64,000 bases of DNA from Kistimonas scapharcae (GTDB lineage Bacteria > Pseudomonadota > Gammaproteobacteria > Pseudomonadales > Endozoicomonadaceae), in assembly GCF_039540975.1 (NCBI RefSeq), contig NZ_BAABFL010000478.1:1-64000 (forward strand), in the 5' to 3' direction. The first letter of the stretch is position 1. Each line of letters begins with the position of its first letter. Positions 8,248 to 16,855 of the stretch are shown here, one piece after another. Position numbers and translations under genes: made by a program. The notes beneath the pieces are model-generated. The model was given only the letters and a program-made list of their open reading frames with translations, did not search any database and was not told where the DNA came from.

Positions 8248-8864
8248 TACAGATGCCCGAACAACCACAAACCGTGACACTGGCACTGACTGGAGCGTCC
8301 GGTGTGCAATATGGCCTGCGATTGCTGGAATGCCTGGTTGCCGCCAATCGGCAGGTGTATTTCCTGCTGTCCAAGGCTGCACGGATTGTGATTGCGACAG
8401 AAACCAACCTGAAGCTTCCCTCTAACCGTCAGGAACTGCAAGCGTTCCTGACGGACCAATATCGCGCCAAACCCGACCAGATTCGTGTATTGGGCAACGA
8501 GCAATGGATGTCAGCAGTCGCTTCCGGAAGCGGCGCACCGTCACAGATGGTGGTTTGCCCGGCCAGTACCGGCACATTGTCGGCCATTGCCACCGGAGCA
8601 AGTAACAATCTGATCGAACGCGCCGCGGATGTGGCCCTGAAAGAACGACGTCAGTTGATCATCGTGCCCCGGGAAACGCCCTACTCAGCAATACACCTGG
8701 AACACATGCTGTCACTGACCCGCATGGGTGCGGTGATTCTTCCTGCCAGCCCCGGTTTCTATAATCAGCCTCAAACCGTGGATGACATGGTGGATTTCAT
8801 TGTTGCCAGGATACTGAATCATCTGGGAATCGCTCAGAACCTGATGCCAAGGTGGGGGGAGTAA
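8244..8864 (+). CDS. ubiX: Flavin prenyltransferase UbiX
   Basis: UbiX joins dimethylallyl phosphate to FMN to make the prenylated flavin used by the decarboxylase UbiD in ubiquinone synthesis. It is 206 residues, the expected size. Signatures are LALTGASGVQYGLRLLE at the N-terminus, SGSGAPSQMVVCPASTGTLSAIATG in the middle, the RRQLIIVPRETPYSAIHLEHML segment and the C-terminal PASPGFYNQP. It overlaps mpl by ATGA and forms a two-gene operon with it. No ubiD is visible in the window. Confidence 0.95.
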   Translation: MIQMPEQPQTVTLALTGASGVQYGLRLLECLVAANRQVYFLLSKAARIVIATETNLKLPSNRQELQAFLTDQYRAKPDQIRVLGNEQWMSAVASGSGAPSQMVVCPASTGTLSAIATGASNNLIERAADVALKERRQLIIVPRETPYSAIHLEHMLSLTRMGAVILPASPGFYNQPQTVDDMVDFIVARILNHLGIAQNLMPRWGE

Positions 8865-8877
8865 TCCACACTCCCCA
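8855..8877. terminator. Hairpin between convergent ubiX and GAPDH genes
   Basis: GGGGAG (8856-8861) pairs with CTCCCC (8871-8876) around a 9-base loop. The two convergent genes are only 13 bp apart and the hairpin overlaps the ubiX stop. No clear T-run is present. Confidence 0.4.
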
Positions 8878-9885
8878 TCAGGCTGCGTTGATCAAGGCCA
8901 GCGTGTTATCCAGCATACGAACGGAAAATGCCCATTCATTGTCGTACCAGGCCATCACCTTGACCTGCTGTCCCTGCACCTTTGTCAGACTCGCATCAAA
9001 CACGGACGATGCCGGGTTATGGTTAAAATCCATAGAGACCAGTGATTCATCATTGACAGCCAGCACCGGGCTTTTCTGACTGCCGCTTCTCACTGCGTCA
9101 TTCACTTCTTCAACCGTTGTCGTACGGCTGGCAATAAAACAGAAATCCACCAGTGATACATTGATGGTGGGAACCCTCACCGCCAGGCCGTTGATTTTTC
9201 CTGCCAGATCAGGCAATACCAGACCCACCGCTTCCGCCGCACCGGTTTTCGTGGGAATCATATTCAGCGCTGCGGCCCGTGCGCGATAAAGATCGGAATG
9301 GTAGACGTCTGTCAGACGCTGATCATTGGTATAAGCATGAATGGTCGTCATCAGGCCGGAATCAATCCCCACGGCGTCATGCAGTACCGCCGCGACCGGC
9401 GCCAGGCAGTTTGTGGTACAGGATGCACAGGAAATAATCCGATGTGCTGATGTGAGTATGCTGTCGTTCACGCCATACACGATGGTCGCGTCAGGATCCT
9501 TGGCAGGGGCTGAAATAATCACTTTAGAAGCCCCGGCTTCCAAATGCTTGCCAGCACCGGCCTGATCCCGAAACACACCCGTACACTCGTGGACCACCTC
9601 AACACCCAGGGATTGCCAGGGCAGGCGGGCAGGATCTTTTTCTGAATAACAACGGATGGGTTCGCCATCAACCATGAGACTATCGCCTTCTACACCGACA
9701 CTACATCCAAACCGGCCATGGGTCGTATCGTACTGAAGGAGATGCGCATTGATCCGGGCATCACCCAGATCATTGATCGCAACCACCCTGATGCCTTTCT
9801 GCCGATAACCGTGCTCATAGACCGCTCTGAGCACATTGCGTCCGATTCTGCCGAAACCGTTAATAGCCAGATTGATTTCGCGCAT
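8878..9885 (-). CDS. gap: Glyceraldehyde-3-phosphate dehydrogenase, type I
   Basis: This NAD-dependent glycolytic enzyme oxidises glyceraldehyde-3-phosphate to 1,3-bisphosphoglycerate. With the ATG at 9885 it is 335 residues. NGFGRIGRN (9-17) is the Rossmann loop, and the Asp in VAINDLGD favours NAD. SCASCTTNC holds catalytic Cys156; HAYTNDQ, RAAALNMIPT, VRVPTINVSL and WYDNEWAFSVRMLD are further signatures. Epd (erythrose-4-phosphate dehydrogenase) is related, but Epd carries SNASCTTNC and lacks AYTNDQ, so GAPDH is preferred. An upstream in-frame GTG at 9894 is possible, but it collides with the AAGG ribosome site that serves the ATG. It appears monocistronic. Confidence 0.93.
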   Translation of the reverse strand: MREINLAINGFGRIGRNVLRAVYEHGYRQKGIRVVAINDLGDARINAHLLQYDTTHGRFGCSVGVEGDSLMVDGEPIRCYSEKDPARLPWQSLGVEVVHECTGVFRDQAGAGKHLEAGASKVIISAPAKDPDATIVYGVNDSILTSAHRIISCASCTTNCLAPVAAVLHDAVGIDSGLMTTIHAYTNDQRLTDVYHSDLYRARAAALNMIPTKTGAAEAVGLVLPDLAGKINGLAVRVPTINVSLVDFCFIASRTTTVEEVNDAVRSGSQKSPVLAVNDESLVSMDFNHNPASSVFDASLTKVQGQQVKVMAWYDNEWAFSVRMLDNTLALINAA

Positions 9886-9966
9886 CTTACACACCTTTTG
9901 TCGTTTATTAGCTCACGCAAGCAACAGGCACGCCTGGTTGCTTCCTGGCTTTTAAAAGTAGATGAC

Positions 9967-10905
9967 TCAGGGGGAAAGGGCAGGATTTAGTCCCTGGGCA
10001 GGATCCAGTTGCTTCAGCCAGCTGGCCACCGCATCCAGCATCACGGCCAGTGACTGATCTTTCGTGATACCCGGCGCGACCGTTTCCAGATAAAACCCGT
10101 CGGACAGTTCATCGCGCACCACCGCATGTTGATAAGCGGCATGGGGTTGTGTGGACACCATTAATACCGAACCTGCGGCTGGACGATTCTGCAGCCAGCT
10201 CCTGACCGTATCCCGGGTGTTCGGACGAAGCCAGTGCTGATGCTGCCAGGTTCTTGCGGTATCAATAAAATCCACTGGCAGTTTGCGCATGGACTGGGGC
10301 AGATCCGCATACAGGTACAACAACCGCGCCGCCTCTGTTTCGTGCATGGGGGCTGCATCACCGGAAAAGTGGGCAACATCGGTTTTCTGCTGGAGAGACT
10401 TCATCAATGACTGAAAATGATCGGCGGAAGGATCCAGCGGTCGCTGCCCCGTCAGAAAGACCAGGCGGTTGAACCGTACCCCTTCACGCCATAATTCCGC
10501 CAGATAGTGAATACGCTCTAACATGCCCGGACTTGTTGCCCCCAGGATAACGCCATAGTCATATTGTTCTTTGACGGGTTTGAGCGCCTGAACAAAACCC
10601 AGTTGTCGCAGGTCTTCCTGTACGTGGGTTTCCTTATCGGGAGACAAGTCCAGTTCAGCCAGTTCCCAGCGTTCCTGCCCCGGCTTACGTGCCCAGCGTG
10701 AAAACACCTGAGCAGCCCCCTGCCAGTCCCGGCTGACGGGCATATCCAGATGTTCCTGTAGTGAGACCAGCGCCTCCGGCACTGACAATTCCTCTGTCAT
10801 TCCCTGACCTGTAAGGAAAAATGTGATCAATAGCAGTAACACCGCCATCACGCCGGATCGATAGACCGTTTGATGCCTGTGAATAACTGCCTTCCTCATA
10901 CACAT
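9967..10905 (-). CDS. Unknown exported or anchored protein (312 aa)
   Basis: The family is not firmly recognised. A basic N-terminus is followed by a hydrophobic segment (about residues 17-34) typical of a signal anchor, so the bulk is probably periplasmic. The centre contains DYGVILGATSPGMLERIHYL and RFNRLVFLTGQRPLDP, spaced like the strand-loop-helix start of DUF218/SanA-type proteins. A late DTVRSWLQNR / GSVLMVSTQPHAAYQ stretch also fits a Rossmann-like order. This is a weak resemblance only. The gene starts directly after the cupin stop codon (10906-10908) with no gap, so the two are co-transcribed and perhaps coupled. Confidence 0.6.
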   Translation of the reverse strand: MCMRKAVIHRHQTVYRSGVMAVLLLLITFFLTGQGMTEELSVPEALVSLQEHLDMPVSRDWQGAAQVFSRWARKPGQERWELAELDLSPDKETHVQEDLRQLGFVQALKPVKEQYDYGVILGATSPGMLERIHYLAELWREGVRFNRLVFLTGQRPLDPSADHFQSLMKSLQQKTDVAHFSGDAAPMHETEAARLLYLYADLPQSMRKLPVDFIDTARTWQHQHWLRPNTRDTVRSWLQNRPAAGSVLMVSTQPHAAYQHAVVRDELSDGFYLETVAPGITKDQSLAVMLDAVASWLKQLDPAQGLNPALSP

Positions 10906-11247
10906 TTACTGCTTGTCTGGCACTGCATCCAGATGAAGTGCCAGCCATACGGTTTCCTCTTCGGGTGATGTCCATTCCACCCGATGGCGGCAATGGGCTG
11001 GCAGGAGAATATAGTCGCCGGCGTCCATGTTTACCAACGTATCCCGACCATCAATACGCAGCTGCGCGGCGCCCTTAACCACCATAACCCATTCATCATA
11101 TGCCTGGTCATACCACTCACCTTCTGGCGTGATGTGCCCACGGGACAAGATACGTTCAAGCTTCACACCCTTTCGCTCCAGCAGGGGTTCGAAATATTCA
11201 TCATCCGTTTGATCACGGCGTGGCGCAAAGAGGTTGTCGAGTTTCAT
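10906..11247 (-). CDS. Small cupin-domain protein (113 aa)
   Basis: A single-domain cupin with YDQAYDEWVMVVKGAAQLRIDG (motif 1 region) and DAGDYILLPAHCRHRVEW (motif 2 region, with one His in LPAHCRHRV). The first motif lacks the HxH metal ligands of typical cupin enzymes (YDEW instead), so it may be a poor metal binder or a ligand-sensing protein. The length is normal for small cupins. It is cytoplasmic and has an ATG start. It is the upstream partner of the anchored unknown protein; the shared function is unknown. Confidence 0.8.
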   Translation of the reverse strand: MKLDNLFAPRRDQTDDEYFEPLLERKGVKLERILSRGHITPEGEWYDQAYDEWVMVVKGAAQLRIDGRDTLVNMDAGDYILLPAHCRHRVEWTSPEEETVWLALHLDAVPDKQ

Positions 11248-11335
11248 GGGCTGGTTCAGTTCCGAAACGGCAAATACTGACCTTCTGAATTATCAGGTTT
11301 GGGGCGACACAGGCAAGAAAAGGAATGCGCCCTCT

Positions 11336-11647
11336 CTATTGAGGGCCATTATGCGGCATTTGCACAGCTTTACCGGCAATCTCGGTAAAATGGGTGTCCA
11401 GCTCTGGGAGCGACCAGTCCTCTGGATATTTTTGCGCCAGCGCTTCAAGCAGCGCGGAATACTGTTGGGACGGTTTGTTCAAGAGGTACAGCAGGAAGGT
11501 GTAAATCCTGTCCCCCACCTGCTTGTTGAAGGCCTGCTTCTGCTCATCGGTAATCATACCCTTACCGTGAAGCTCATCCACAATGCCATTTTCGAGACAG
11601 TTAGCGGCAATGATCAACGCCAGTTGCTTGACGGTATCTTCGTTCAT
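11336..11647 (-). CDS. Unknown small soluble protein (103 aa)
   Basis: I do not recognise a family. The chosen ATG (11647) gives MNEDTVKQLALIIAANCLEN; an ATG 60 bases upstream adds 20 residues with no conserved look. The protein is helical and acidic, with no signal or membrane segment. Its middle (DRIYTFLLYLLNKPSQQYSALLEALAQKYP) looks like a helical bundle. AAGGTG lies 10 bases upstream of the ATG. It reads alone on the minus strand, between the cupin and OB-fold genes. Confidence 0.6.
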   Translation of the reverse strand: MNEDTVKQLALIIAANCLENGIVDELHGKGMITDEQKQAFNKQVGDRIYTFLLYLLNKPSQQYSALLEALAQKYPEDWSLPELDTHFTEIAGKAVQMPHNGPQ

Positions 11648-11744
11648 CCTGAACGCACCTTCCTGATGGTTATATATAAAAACTAGCTGGAAACCACCGT
11701 TGATCAAGCCATCACCGGATATTTCCCAGCCGCATCAAGCCGAC

Positions 11745-12080
11745 TCAGGTCACAGGACAACCCGCCGCCATGGATTGTTCAGGCATCAACAGGCGACATT
11801 GACTACCATCCTCAGTTTCCGCACATAACAGCATGCATTCAGACAGTTCGCCACGCATTTTGGCCGGTTTCAGGTTAGTCAGCACAACGACTTCACGACC
11901 CAACAGTTCATCTGAGGTGTAATAGTCGACCAGGCTGGTCACTGTCTGCCGGTTTTTTTCCTCTCCGATATCAATCTGTACCTTGTAAAGTTTTTCCGTA
12001 TCAGGTACCCGCTCAACAGATAACACCTTGCCAACCCGAATATCGAGTTTTTTGAAATCGGCAAAACTGACGTCTGACAT
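11745..12080 (-). CDS. tRNA-binding OB-fold protein (CsaA / MetG C-terminal-like)
   Basis: The whole 111-residue protein is one EMAP-II/Trbp111-type OB fold: FADFKKLDIRVGKVLSVERVP at the start, KLYKVQIDIGE, GREVVVLTNLKPAKMRGELSE and MLLCAETEDG. In most gammaproteobacteria this domain is the C-terminal end of methionyl-tRNA synthetase; here it stands alone. It probably binds the outer corner of tRNA as a dimer, or acts like CsaA with a chaperone role. GGGAGAGGGT precedes the ATG. No metG is in the window, so it could be a duplicate or the detached domain. Confidence 0.85.
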   Translation of the reverse strand: MSDVSFADFKKLDIRVGKVLSVERVPDTEKLYKVQIDIGEEKNRQTVTSLVDYYTSDELLGREVVVLTNLKPAKMRGELSECMLLCAETEDGSQCRLLMPEQSMAAGCPVT

Positions 12081-12184
12081 ACCCTCTCCCGGTCGAATGC
12101 AGGTAACAAAAGAGGAATTATGAATACTGACAGGAGAACCTTAAAACTGTTGATTTTGTCTATTTGACCGATGCATGACGCGCA

Positions 12185-12213
12185 TCAAAAAACTGCCACC
12201 AGAACGGTGGCAG
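12185..12213 (-). terminator. Rho-independent terminator of the deacetylase gene
   Basis: On the minus strand CTGCCACC, loop GTTCT, GGTGGCAG is followed by six T. The stem is 8 bp and perfect. It lies 24 bp past the stop codon of the polysaccharide deacetylase gene. Confidence 0.92.
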
Positions 12214-12237
12214 TAATCGTGAAAAGCAGCCGAGCGG

Positions 12238-13296
12238 TTAATCGAGCGCCTTACCCTCTGAGGTCAAACGCAACCAGTCATGGGAATACCAATAATAGCG
12301 GCGGCCACTCTGGTCGGGTGCCGTACAGTTAAAGCGGGAACGTCCTGGCAGAATCGCCTTTTCTGACTGAATCTGAAACGTCATTTTTTCTGCATCCAGC
12401 CAATTGATCTTGAGACTTTCTCCCAGACCATAACAGGCCAGCAGTTTTTTCTGATAATCCCCACCAGCCAGCGTCAGTTGTAAAACCGGAGTTGTGTTGT
12501 TTTCATCAATAAGGCTGCTGTCTGGCGTTTTCCCACTGACCGGCAACGGCAGTGTATTAACTTTGGTGATAAAGGAATCCATCGCCGCATAAGCCCCTCC
12601 CATTGGAAATCTGGGTAGCTTGGTGAAATCCGATAATGCCCCAACCGGGCCTGACTGTTGGCCAAATCCCACAAAACCCATCTGTCCAATCAGCTGACGC
12701 AAGGGAGGCACCGTCTCACCGTAAGGCCAGGCAAACATCTTCAGATCCTGACCAGTCTTTTCGTTGATAATTTTCTCCGCAGTCTCAATGTCCTTGTGGA
12801 TTTTGTTTAACCAGACCTGCTCATCTTCACCTTTGGCACGTTCAACCAAATGGCCATGACTGACACCATGGTTAGCAATGGAAGCACCGCTTTCCACCAT
12901 TTCATTCAGTTGCTGCCAACTCAGAGCGTCACCATACCCACGCTCAACCGCATCCGTATTCACAAAAATAGTGAATGGATAACTGTGCTTCTTCATTAAG
13001 GGAAAAGCTTCACGGTAAATGGAGATGTATGCATCATCAAAGGTAATCGCCACCGTACGGTCAGGCAGTGCTTGATGCGTACGAATCCGCTTGATGATCT
13101 CCGGTAATGCCATCACGGTGAAGCCATTATCCCTCAGATAGGACAAATGCTCCTCAAACTGCGCAGGCGTCACACTGGTGCTACGCGGAGTATTATCACT
13201 GACATGGTGATATTGCAGGATCACCGCATGATCAGCCGCAAAGGCGCGGGCAGATAGCAGCAGTAACAATGAAAGAATGGTTGATAAGCGCAGCAA
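12238..13296 (-). CDS. Secreted polysaccharide deacetylase (NodB-type)
   Basis: This is an exported carbohydrate esterase-4-like protein expected to remove N- or O-acetyl groups from a polysaccharide. The best start is the TTG at 13296, which has GAAGGA 8 bases upstream and begins a clean signal peptide ending SARAFA; an earlier TTG at 13317 contains that ribosome site and is less likely. HHVSDN and VAITFDDAY carry the general base and metal Asp (Asp87 and Asp88). ANHGVSHGH gives His143 and His147, a slight variant of HSxxH because a Gly follows the first His. AWPYGE follows. The C-terminal 120 residues are an extra beta-rich domain of unknown role. It resembles PgaB-type N-terminal domains more than peptidoglycan deacetylases. 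Confidence 0.85.
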   Translation of the reverse strand: MLRLSTILSLLLLLSARAFAADHAVILQYHHVSDNTPRSTSVTPAQFEEHLSYLRDNGFTVMALPEIIKRIRTHQALPDRTVAITFDDAYISIYREAFPLMKKHSYPFTIFVNTDAVERGYGDALSWQQLNEMVESGASIANHGVSHGHLVERAKGEDEQVWLNKIHKDIETAEKIINEKTGQDLKMFAWPYGETVPPLRQLIGQMGFVGFGQQSGPVGALSDFTKLPRFPMGGAYAAMDSFITKVNTLPLPVSGKTPDSSLIDENNTTPVLQLTLAGGDYQKKLLACYGLGESLKINWLDAEKMTFQIQSEKAILPGRSRFNCTAPDQSGRRYYWYSHDWLRLTSEGKALD

Positions 13297-13501
13297 ACTC
13301 GAGATTCCTTCAGGCAATTATTATCGATATTGTCTCAAAGTTGTCCGATGACGGTTATTGCCGTACACGACCGTAATGCTGCGGTTTCTAGCAGGATGGC
13401 CGACGGAAACCGTCTATTCAGGGCATCATAACGTCAGTTTTGACGAATGCACACCCCGATAGACACGATCGCATTGGCAAAGTTCTTATTTCTGTTAGCG
13501 A

Positions 13502-13520
13502 TGTCTGAATACATCAGACA
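13502..13520. terminator. Hairpin downstream of tesB
   Basis: TGTCTGA and TCAGACA form a 7-bp perfect stem with a 5-base loop, 30 bp past the tesB stop. There is no T-run. The rest of 13318-13549 shows no gene. Confidence 0.35.
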
Positions 13521-13549
13521 CCGCCATCACAACTATCAGAAATGTTTGT

Positions 13550-14413
13550 TCAGGCCCACTTACGAATCAGACCTTCCTGTGTAGACGACGCCACCAATCG
13601 TCCCTGCCGATCAAATAACTGTCCCCGAACAAAACCTCGCCCCCCTGACGCGGAAGGACTTTCCATTGCATACAGCAACCAGTCATCCATCCGGAAATCC
13701 CGGTGAAACCACATGGAATGATCCAGGCTGGCAACCTGCATGTTCTTCTGCCAGAAGGACACTCCATGAGGCTCCAGCGATGTCGGCAAGAAATTGAAGT
13801 CTGATGCATAAGCCAACAGGTATTTGTGTATCCGCAGATCATCCGGCAACGTGCCCGCTGCCTTCAGCCAGATGTAACGCACCGGATCGCGCTTTTCCGG
13901 CTGCAGTGGATTGTTGGGATTCACGGGACGTATATCAATCGGCTTATCGCAAGTCATCTTGTCGCGGATGGATTCCGGAATAAACTGCTCAAACCTTCTG
14001 ACCATCTCCAACTCGGAGGTCACGCCTTCAGGCCCATCGACTTCTGGCATCACCGGTTTCTGATGCCCAAAACCTTCCTCTTCTATCTGGAAAGACGCCG
14101 CCAGGTTAAAGATGGATTTGCCATTCTGGATCGCAACCACTCGACGGGTAGTAAAACTCTTACCATCCCGTGCATTGTCCACTTCATAGACAATCGGCTG
14201 GCGGGCATTGCCTGGACGCAGGAAATAGCAGTGAAAGGAGTGCAGTCCGCGATCCTCACTGACGGTCTGCTTGGCAGCAGACAACGCCTGCCCGATAACC
14301 TGTCCACCAAAGACATTGCCGAAACCGAGATCCTGGCTCTGGCCTCGAAATATGCCTTCTTCAATACGTTCCAGTTTCAACAGGTCCAGAAGTTCTGTCA
14401 GTACACTGCTCAT
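13550..14413 (-). CDS. tesB: Acyl-CoA thioesterase II
   Basis: TesB hydrolyses medium- and long-chain acyl-CoA to free fatty acid and CoA in the cytoplasm. The 287 residues form the expected double hotdog. Signatures are RGQSQDLGFGNVFGGQVIGQAL near residue 23, LHSFHCYFLRPGN near 57, DGKSFTTRRVVAIQNGK near 83, and in the second hotdog LAYASDFNFLPT and SLDHSMWFHRDFRMDDWLLY, with the catalytic Asp in YASDFNFL and the final GRLVASSTQEGLIR. AAGGAG precedes the ATG. It stands alone. Confidence 0.95.
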   Translation of the reverse strand: MSSVLTELLDLLKLERIEEGIFRGQSQDLGFGNVFGGQVIGQALSAAKQTVSEDRGLHSFHCYFLRPGNARQPIVYEVDNARDGKSFTTRRVVAIQNGKSIFNLAASFQIEEEGFGHQKPVMPEVDGPEGVTSELEMVRRFEQFIPESIRDKMTCDKPIDIRPVNPNNPLQPEKRDPVRYIWLKAAGTLPDDLRIHKYLLAYASDFNFLPTSLEPHGVSFWQKNMQVASLDHSMWFHRDFRMDDWLLYAMESPSASGGRGFVRGQLFDRQGRLVASSTQEGLIRKWA

Positions 14414-14472
14414 TCATAAACTCCTTGCACTTCGCCTGCCTGTACAGGTCATGCCTGAGGCCTGGTCGATTA

Positions 14473-15204
14473 TTATGATTTCCGATGTTTTTTCGACGAC
14501 TGACGGATTTTTTCATACCAGTCGGAAGGATCTACCAGAAGACCGTTGTCATCAATGGCAGGATAAGTCGCCTGTCGTTCATCGCAGTAGCGGGCCAGTT
14601 CCGGATAACACCAACGGAAGAGTGTCCTGCGATAACACTCTGGTTCCAGGCGACTATGACGGTACAAACCTTGACGTTCGCGCTGACGCATAGCCTCCGC
14701 AAGAATGATCGCCGCAGCCACGGAGACATTGTACGACTCCACCATGCCCTGCATGGGAATGATGACATGCTCGTCAGCCAATTGCGCACCGGTTTCGCTC
14801 ACACCATATTTTTCAGCCCCCATCAACAATACGCAGGGCACTGTAAAATCCAGTTCATGATACGGCTTTGCCCGCTCGGAAAAATGCGCGGCATAGACTT
14901 TAAAACGGCGTTCCTGAAAATGCCGAATACCCGCATCAATGCTGTTGTGCGTGGCGACATTGACCCAGCGATTGCTTCCCATGGAACGACGCCGCAACTG
15001 ACGGGCCCGTAGGGGTGATTGGGAAAGATGAACCGTATCAATACCCACGGCATCGCAGGTACGCAGAATGGCAGCCAGGTTATGGGCTTTGTGCACCTGG
15101 TCAGTCAACAACGCCAGATCCGGCTGACGACGATCAAGCGCGGTCCGCAGCTTCTGGAAACGTTCCGGTGTCATGGTGGTCTGCATCGGGTATGGAACAG
15201 GCAT
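14473..15204 (-). CDS. trmH: tRNA (guanosine-18-2'-O)-methyltransferase
   Basis: This SPOUT-class methyltransferase modifies G18 in the tRNA D-loop. QVHKAHNLAAILRTCDAVGID, GSNRWVNVATH, CVLLMGAEKYGVSE and IIPMQGMVESYNVSVAAAI form the three SPOUT motifs and the knot, with the usual Asn-Val-Ser-Val-Ala core. The C-terminal tail (LFRWCYPELARYC...) matches the TrmH rather than the RlmB branch. It is 243 residues from the first ATG. Internal ATGs at 15186 and 15174 are equally possible starts, because no good ribosome site marks the first one and family conservation begins at PERFQKLR. Confidence 0.92.
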   Translation of the reverse strand: MPVPYPMQTTMTPERFQKLRTALDRRQPDLALLTDQVHKAHNLAAILRTCDAVGIDTVHLSQSPLRARQLRRRSMGSNRWVNVATHNSIDAGIRHFQERRFKVYAAHFSERAKPYHELDFTVPCVLLMGAEKYGVSETGAQLADEHVIIPMQGMVESYNVSVAAAIILAEAMRQRERQGLYRHSRLEPECYRRTLFRWCYPELARYCDERQATYPAIDDNGLLVDPSDWYEKIRQSSKKHRKS

Positions 15205-15252
15205 TGTAAAAACATTGCCTGCAACAGGGCAACCGATACGTACAATTACCGA

Positions 15253-16227
15253 TCAACTGTTTTGACGTATGGCGGGCCCGCGGGCCAATGCCCGCTCCAC
15301 TAATGCCACCAAGACATCATCAAACGCCAGCCCTGCCGCTTCGGCAGCATCCGGTAGCAAACTGGTAGGTGTCAGCCCGGGAATGGTGTTGAGCTCCAGA
15401 AAAACAGGATCCTGGTCATCCGGCACCATAAAATCCGCACGGGCGAAGTCCCGGCACCCGAGAACCTCGAAGGCCTTAACCGCATAGGCTTCACAGAGTT
15501 GATACTGATGATCTGTCAGCCGGGCAGGAATAATGTGCTCACTCCGCCCCGGTGTGTATTTTTCATCATAACCATAACCCGTTAGGCGGGCGTCCTCAGG
15601 CAAACAGATCTCAATGACTGGCAGTGCCATGACGGCCGGATGCTCCAGAACTGACACCGTGACCTCTTTCCCAGGTATCATGGACTCCACCAACACATCG
15701 GTTTCTACTGAAAACGCCTCCCTGAATGCGACATCCAGTGCATCCGCCTGCCTGACCAGCGATGTACCAAGGGACGACCCCTGCGAACGGGGTTTGATCA
15801 CAACCGAGCTCCCCAGTTGTGCCAGCGTGGTTTGAACGGCTTTGTCGATCCCGTCCTCCCGCTTGACCACAAGATCACTGGCAAGGGGAATGCCATGGGA
15901 TTTCAGTAACTGTTTGGTGAGCAGTTTATCCATAGCCAAAGCGCTGGCGGTGACACCTGAGCCGACATAGGGAATCTGCATAATTTCCAGCAATCCCTGG
16001 ATCGTGCCATCCTCGCCCGGCGGGCCATGCAGTACCGGAAACGCCACATCTGGTGCCAGACGGTGCAGTTCCACCGCGATGGCAGGGGTCAATTCCAGCA
16101 CATGCAGATCAGGATAATGATGCCTGAGCGCCGCCTGTACCCGCCCAACAGACAGTCGCGACACCGCCGCCTCTGACGAAGGACCACCACAGATCAGCGC
16201 AACGCGGGGACAGGACAGGCCGGACAT
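15253..16227 (-). CDS. ddl: D-alanine--D-alanine ligase
   Basis: Ddl makes the D-Ala-D-Ala dipeptide for peptidoglycan using ATP. The 324 residues are normal. VALICGGPSSEAAVS (N-terminal domain, a variant of GGxSxExxVS), FPVLHGPPGEDGTIQGLLE, YVGSGVTASALAMDKLLTKQLL, VIKPRSQGSSLGTS (ATP-grasp), GKEVTVSVLE and the metal-binding ARADFMVPDDQDPVFLELNTIPGLTPTS are all present. It stands as a single gene here, not in the mur cluster, so it may be a DdlA-type or sole copy. Confidence 0.93.
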   Translation of the reverse strand: MSGLSCPRVALICGGPSSEAAVSRLSVGRVQAALRHHYPDLHVLELTPAIAVELHRLAPDVAFPVLHGPPGEDGTIQGLLEIMQIPYVGSGVTASALAMDKLLTKQLLKSHGIPLASDLVVKREDGIDKAVQTTLAQLGSSVVIKPRSQGSSLGTSLVRQADALDVAFREAFSVETDVLVESMIPGKEVTVSVLEHPAVMALPVIEICLPEDARLTGYGYDEKYTPGRSEHIIPARLTDHQYQLCEAYAVKAFEVLGCRDFARADFMVPDDQDPVFLELNTIPGLTPTSLLPDAAEAAGLAFDDVLVALVERALARGPAIRQNS

Positions 16228-16359
16228 GATTCACTTCCAGAAACGGGGACTGTCGCCATACAGCCATGGCAAATCAATTAACATAGAAACAGACGGCCAA
16301 AGATGCCACTGGCAATCCCGCACGCTCTCACCGACAATAGCGTCCGTGCCTGTACCGGA

Positions 16360-16686
16360 ATGACGACCATGATTGAAAGCCGTACCCCCGCCCACGTCTC
16401 CTATGCCCTGATTGCCCTGAGCATTCCGACGGCCTTTCCTATGCTGGTCGCTGTTATCATGGCCTACGTCTACCGTGCCCGGACGGATGACGCCCTGCTC
16501 TATGCCCACTATACGTGGCAGATCAGAACCTTCTGGATCAACCTGCTATTGGCGATTATCGGCCTGGGCCTGACCCTGCTGCTGATCGGTTACCTGATCC
16601 TGTTTCTGAACCAACTCTATCTCTTGTATCGTTTGGTGGTGGGATGGTACCGGTTATCACAGGAACGTTATCCGGTTGAGTGGTAA
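16360..16686 (+). CDS. Small membrane protein, DUF4870/YidH-like (108 aa)
   Basis: Three hydrophobic segments are visible: SYALIALSIPTAFPMLVAVIMAY, FWINLLLAIIGLGLTLLLIGYLI and LNQLYLLYRLVVG. The pattern Y-A-L-x-A-L-S-I-P near the start and Y-R-x-x-R-G/Y-W near the end resembles small DUF4870-type inner-membrane proteins of unknown function. The start chosen is the ATG at 16360; 19 more residues are open upstream but overlap the ddl promoter region. It is divergent from ddl. Confidence 0.7.
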   Translation: MTTMIESRTPAHVSYALIALSIPTAFPMLVAVIMAYVYRARTDDALLYAHYTWQIRTFWINLLLAIIGLGLTLLLIGYLILFLNQLYLLYRLVVGWYRLSQERYPVEW

Positions 16687-16855
16687 ATCGTGATAATGAA
16701 AGCATACGCTATCTGACAGACAACACGGAGGAGCAGCGAGGGTATACACATCAACAGAAAATGTATACTATCCAACACTATCGTACCAATGGATATTCGG
16801 TACAACACAACAATAAGAAACCACTGCCAAAAAGTGGTCCGTCAGGGACAATATC

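Noticed and set aside
9886..9894. GTG upstream start for the GAPDH gene
   Set aside because: It overlaps the AAGG ribosome site that is well spaced for the ATG at 9885, and the extra residues are not conserved.
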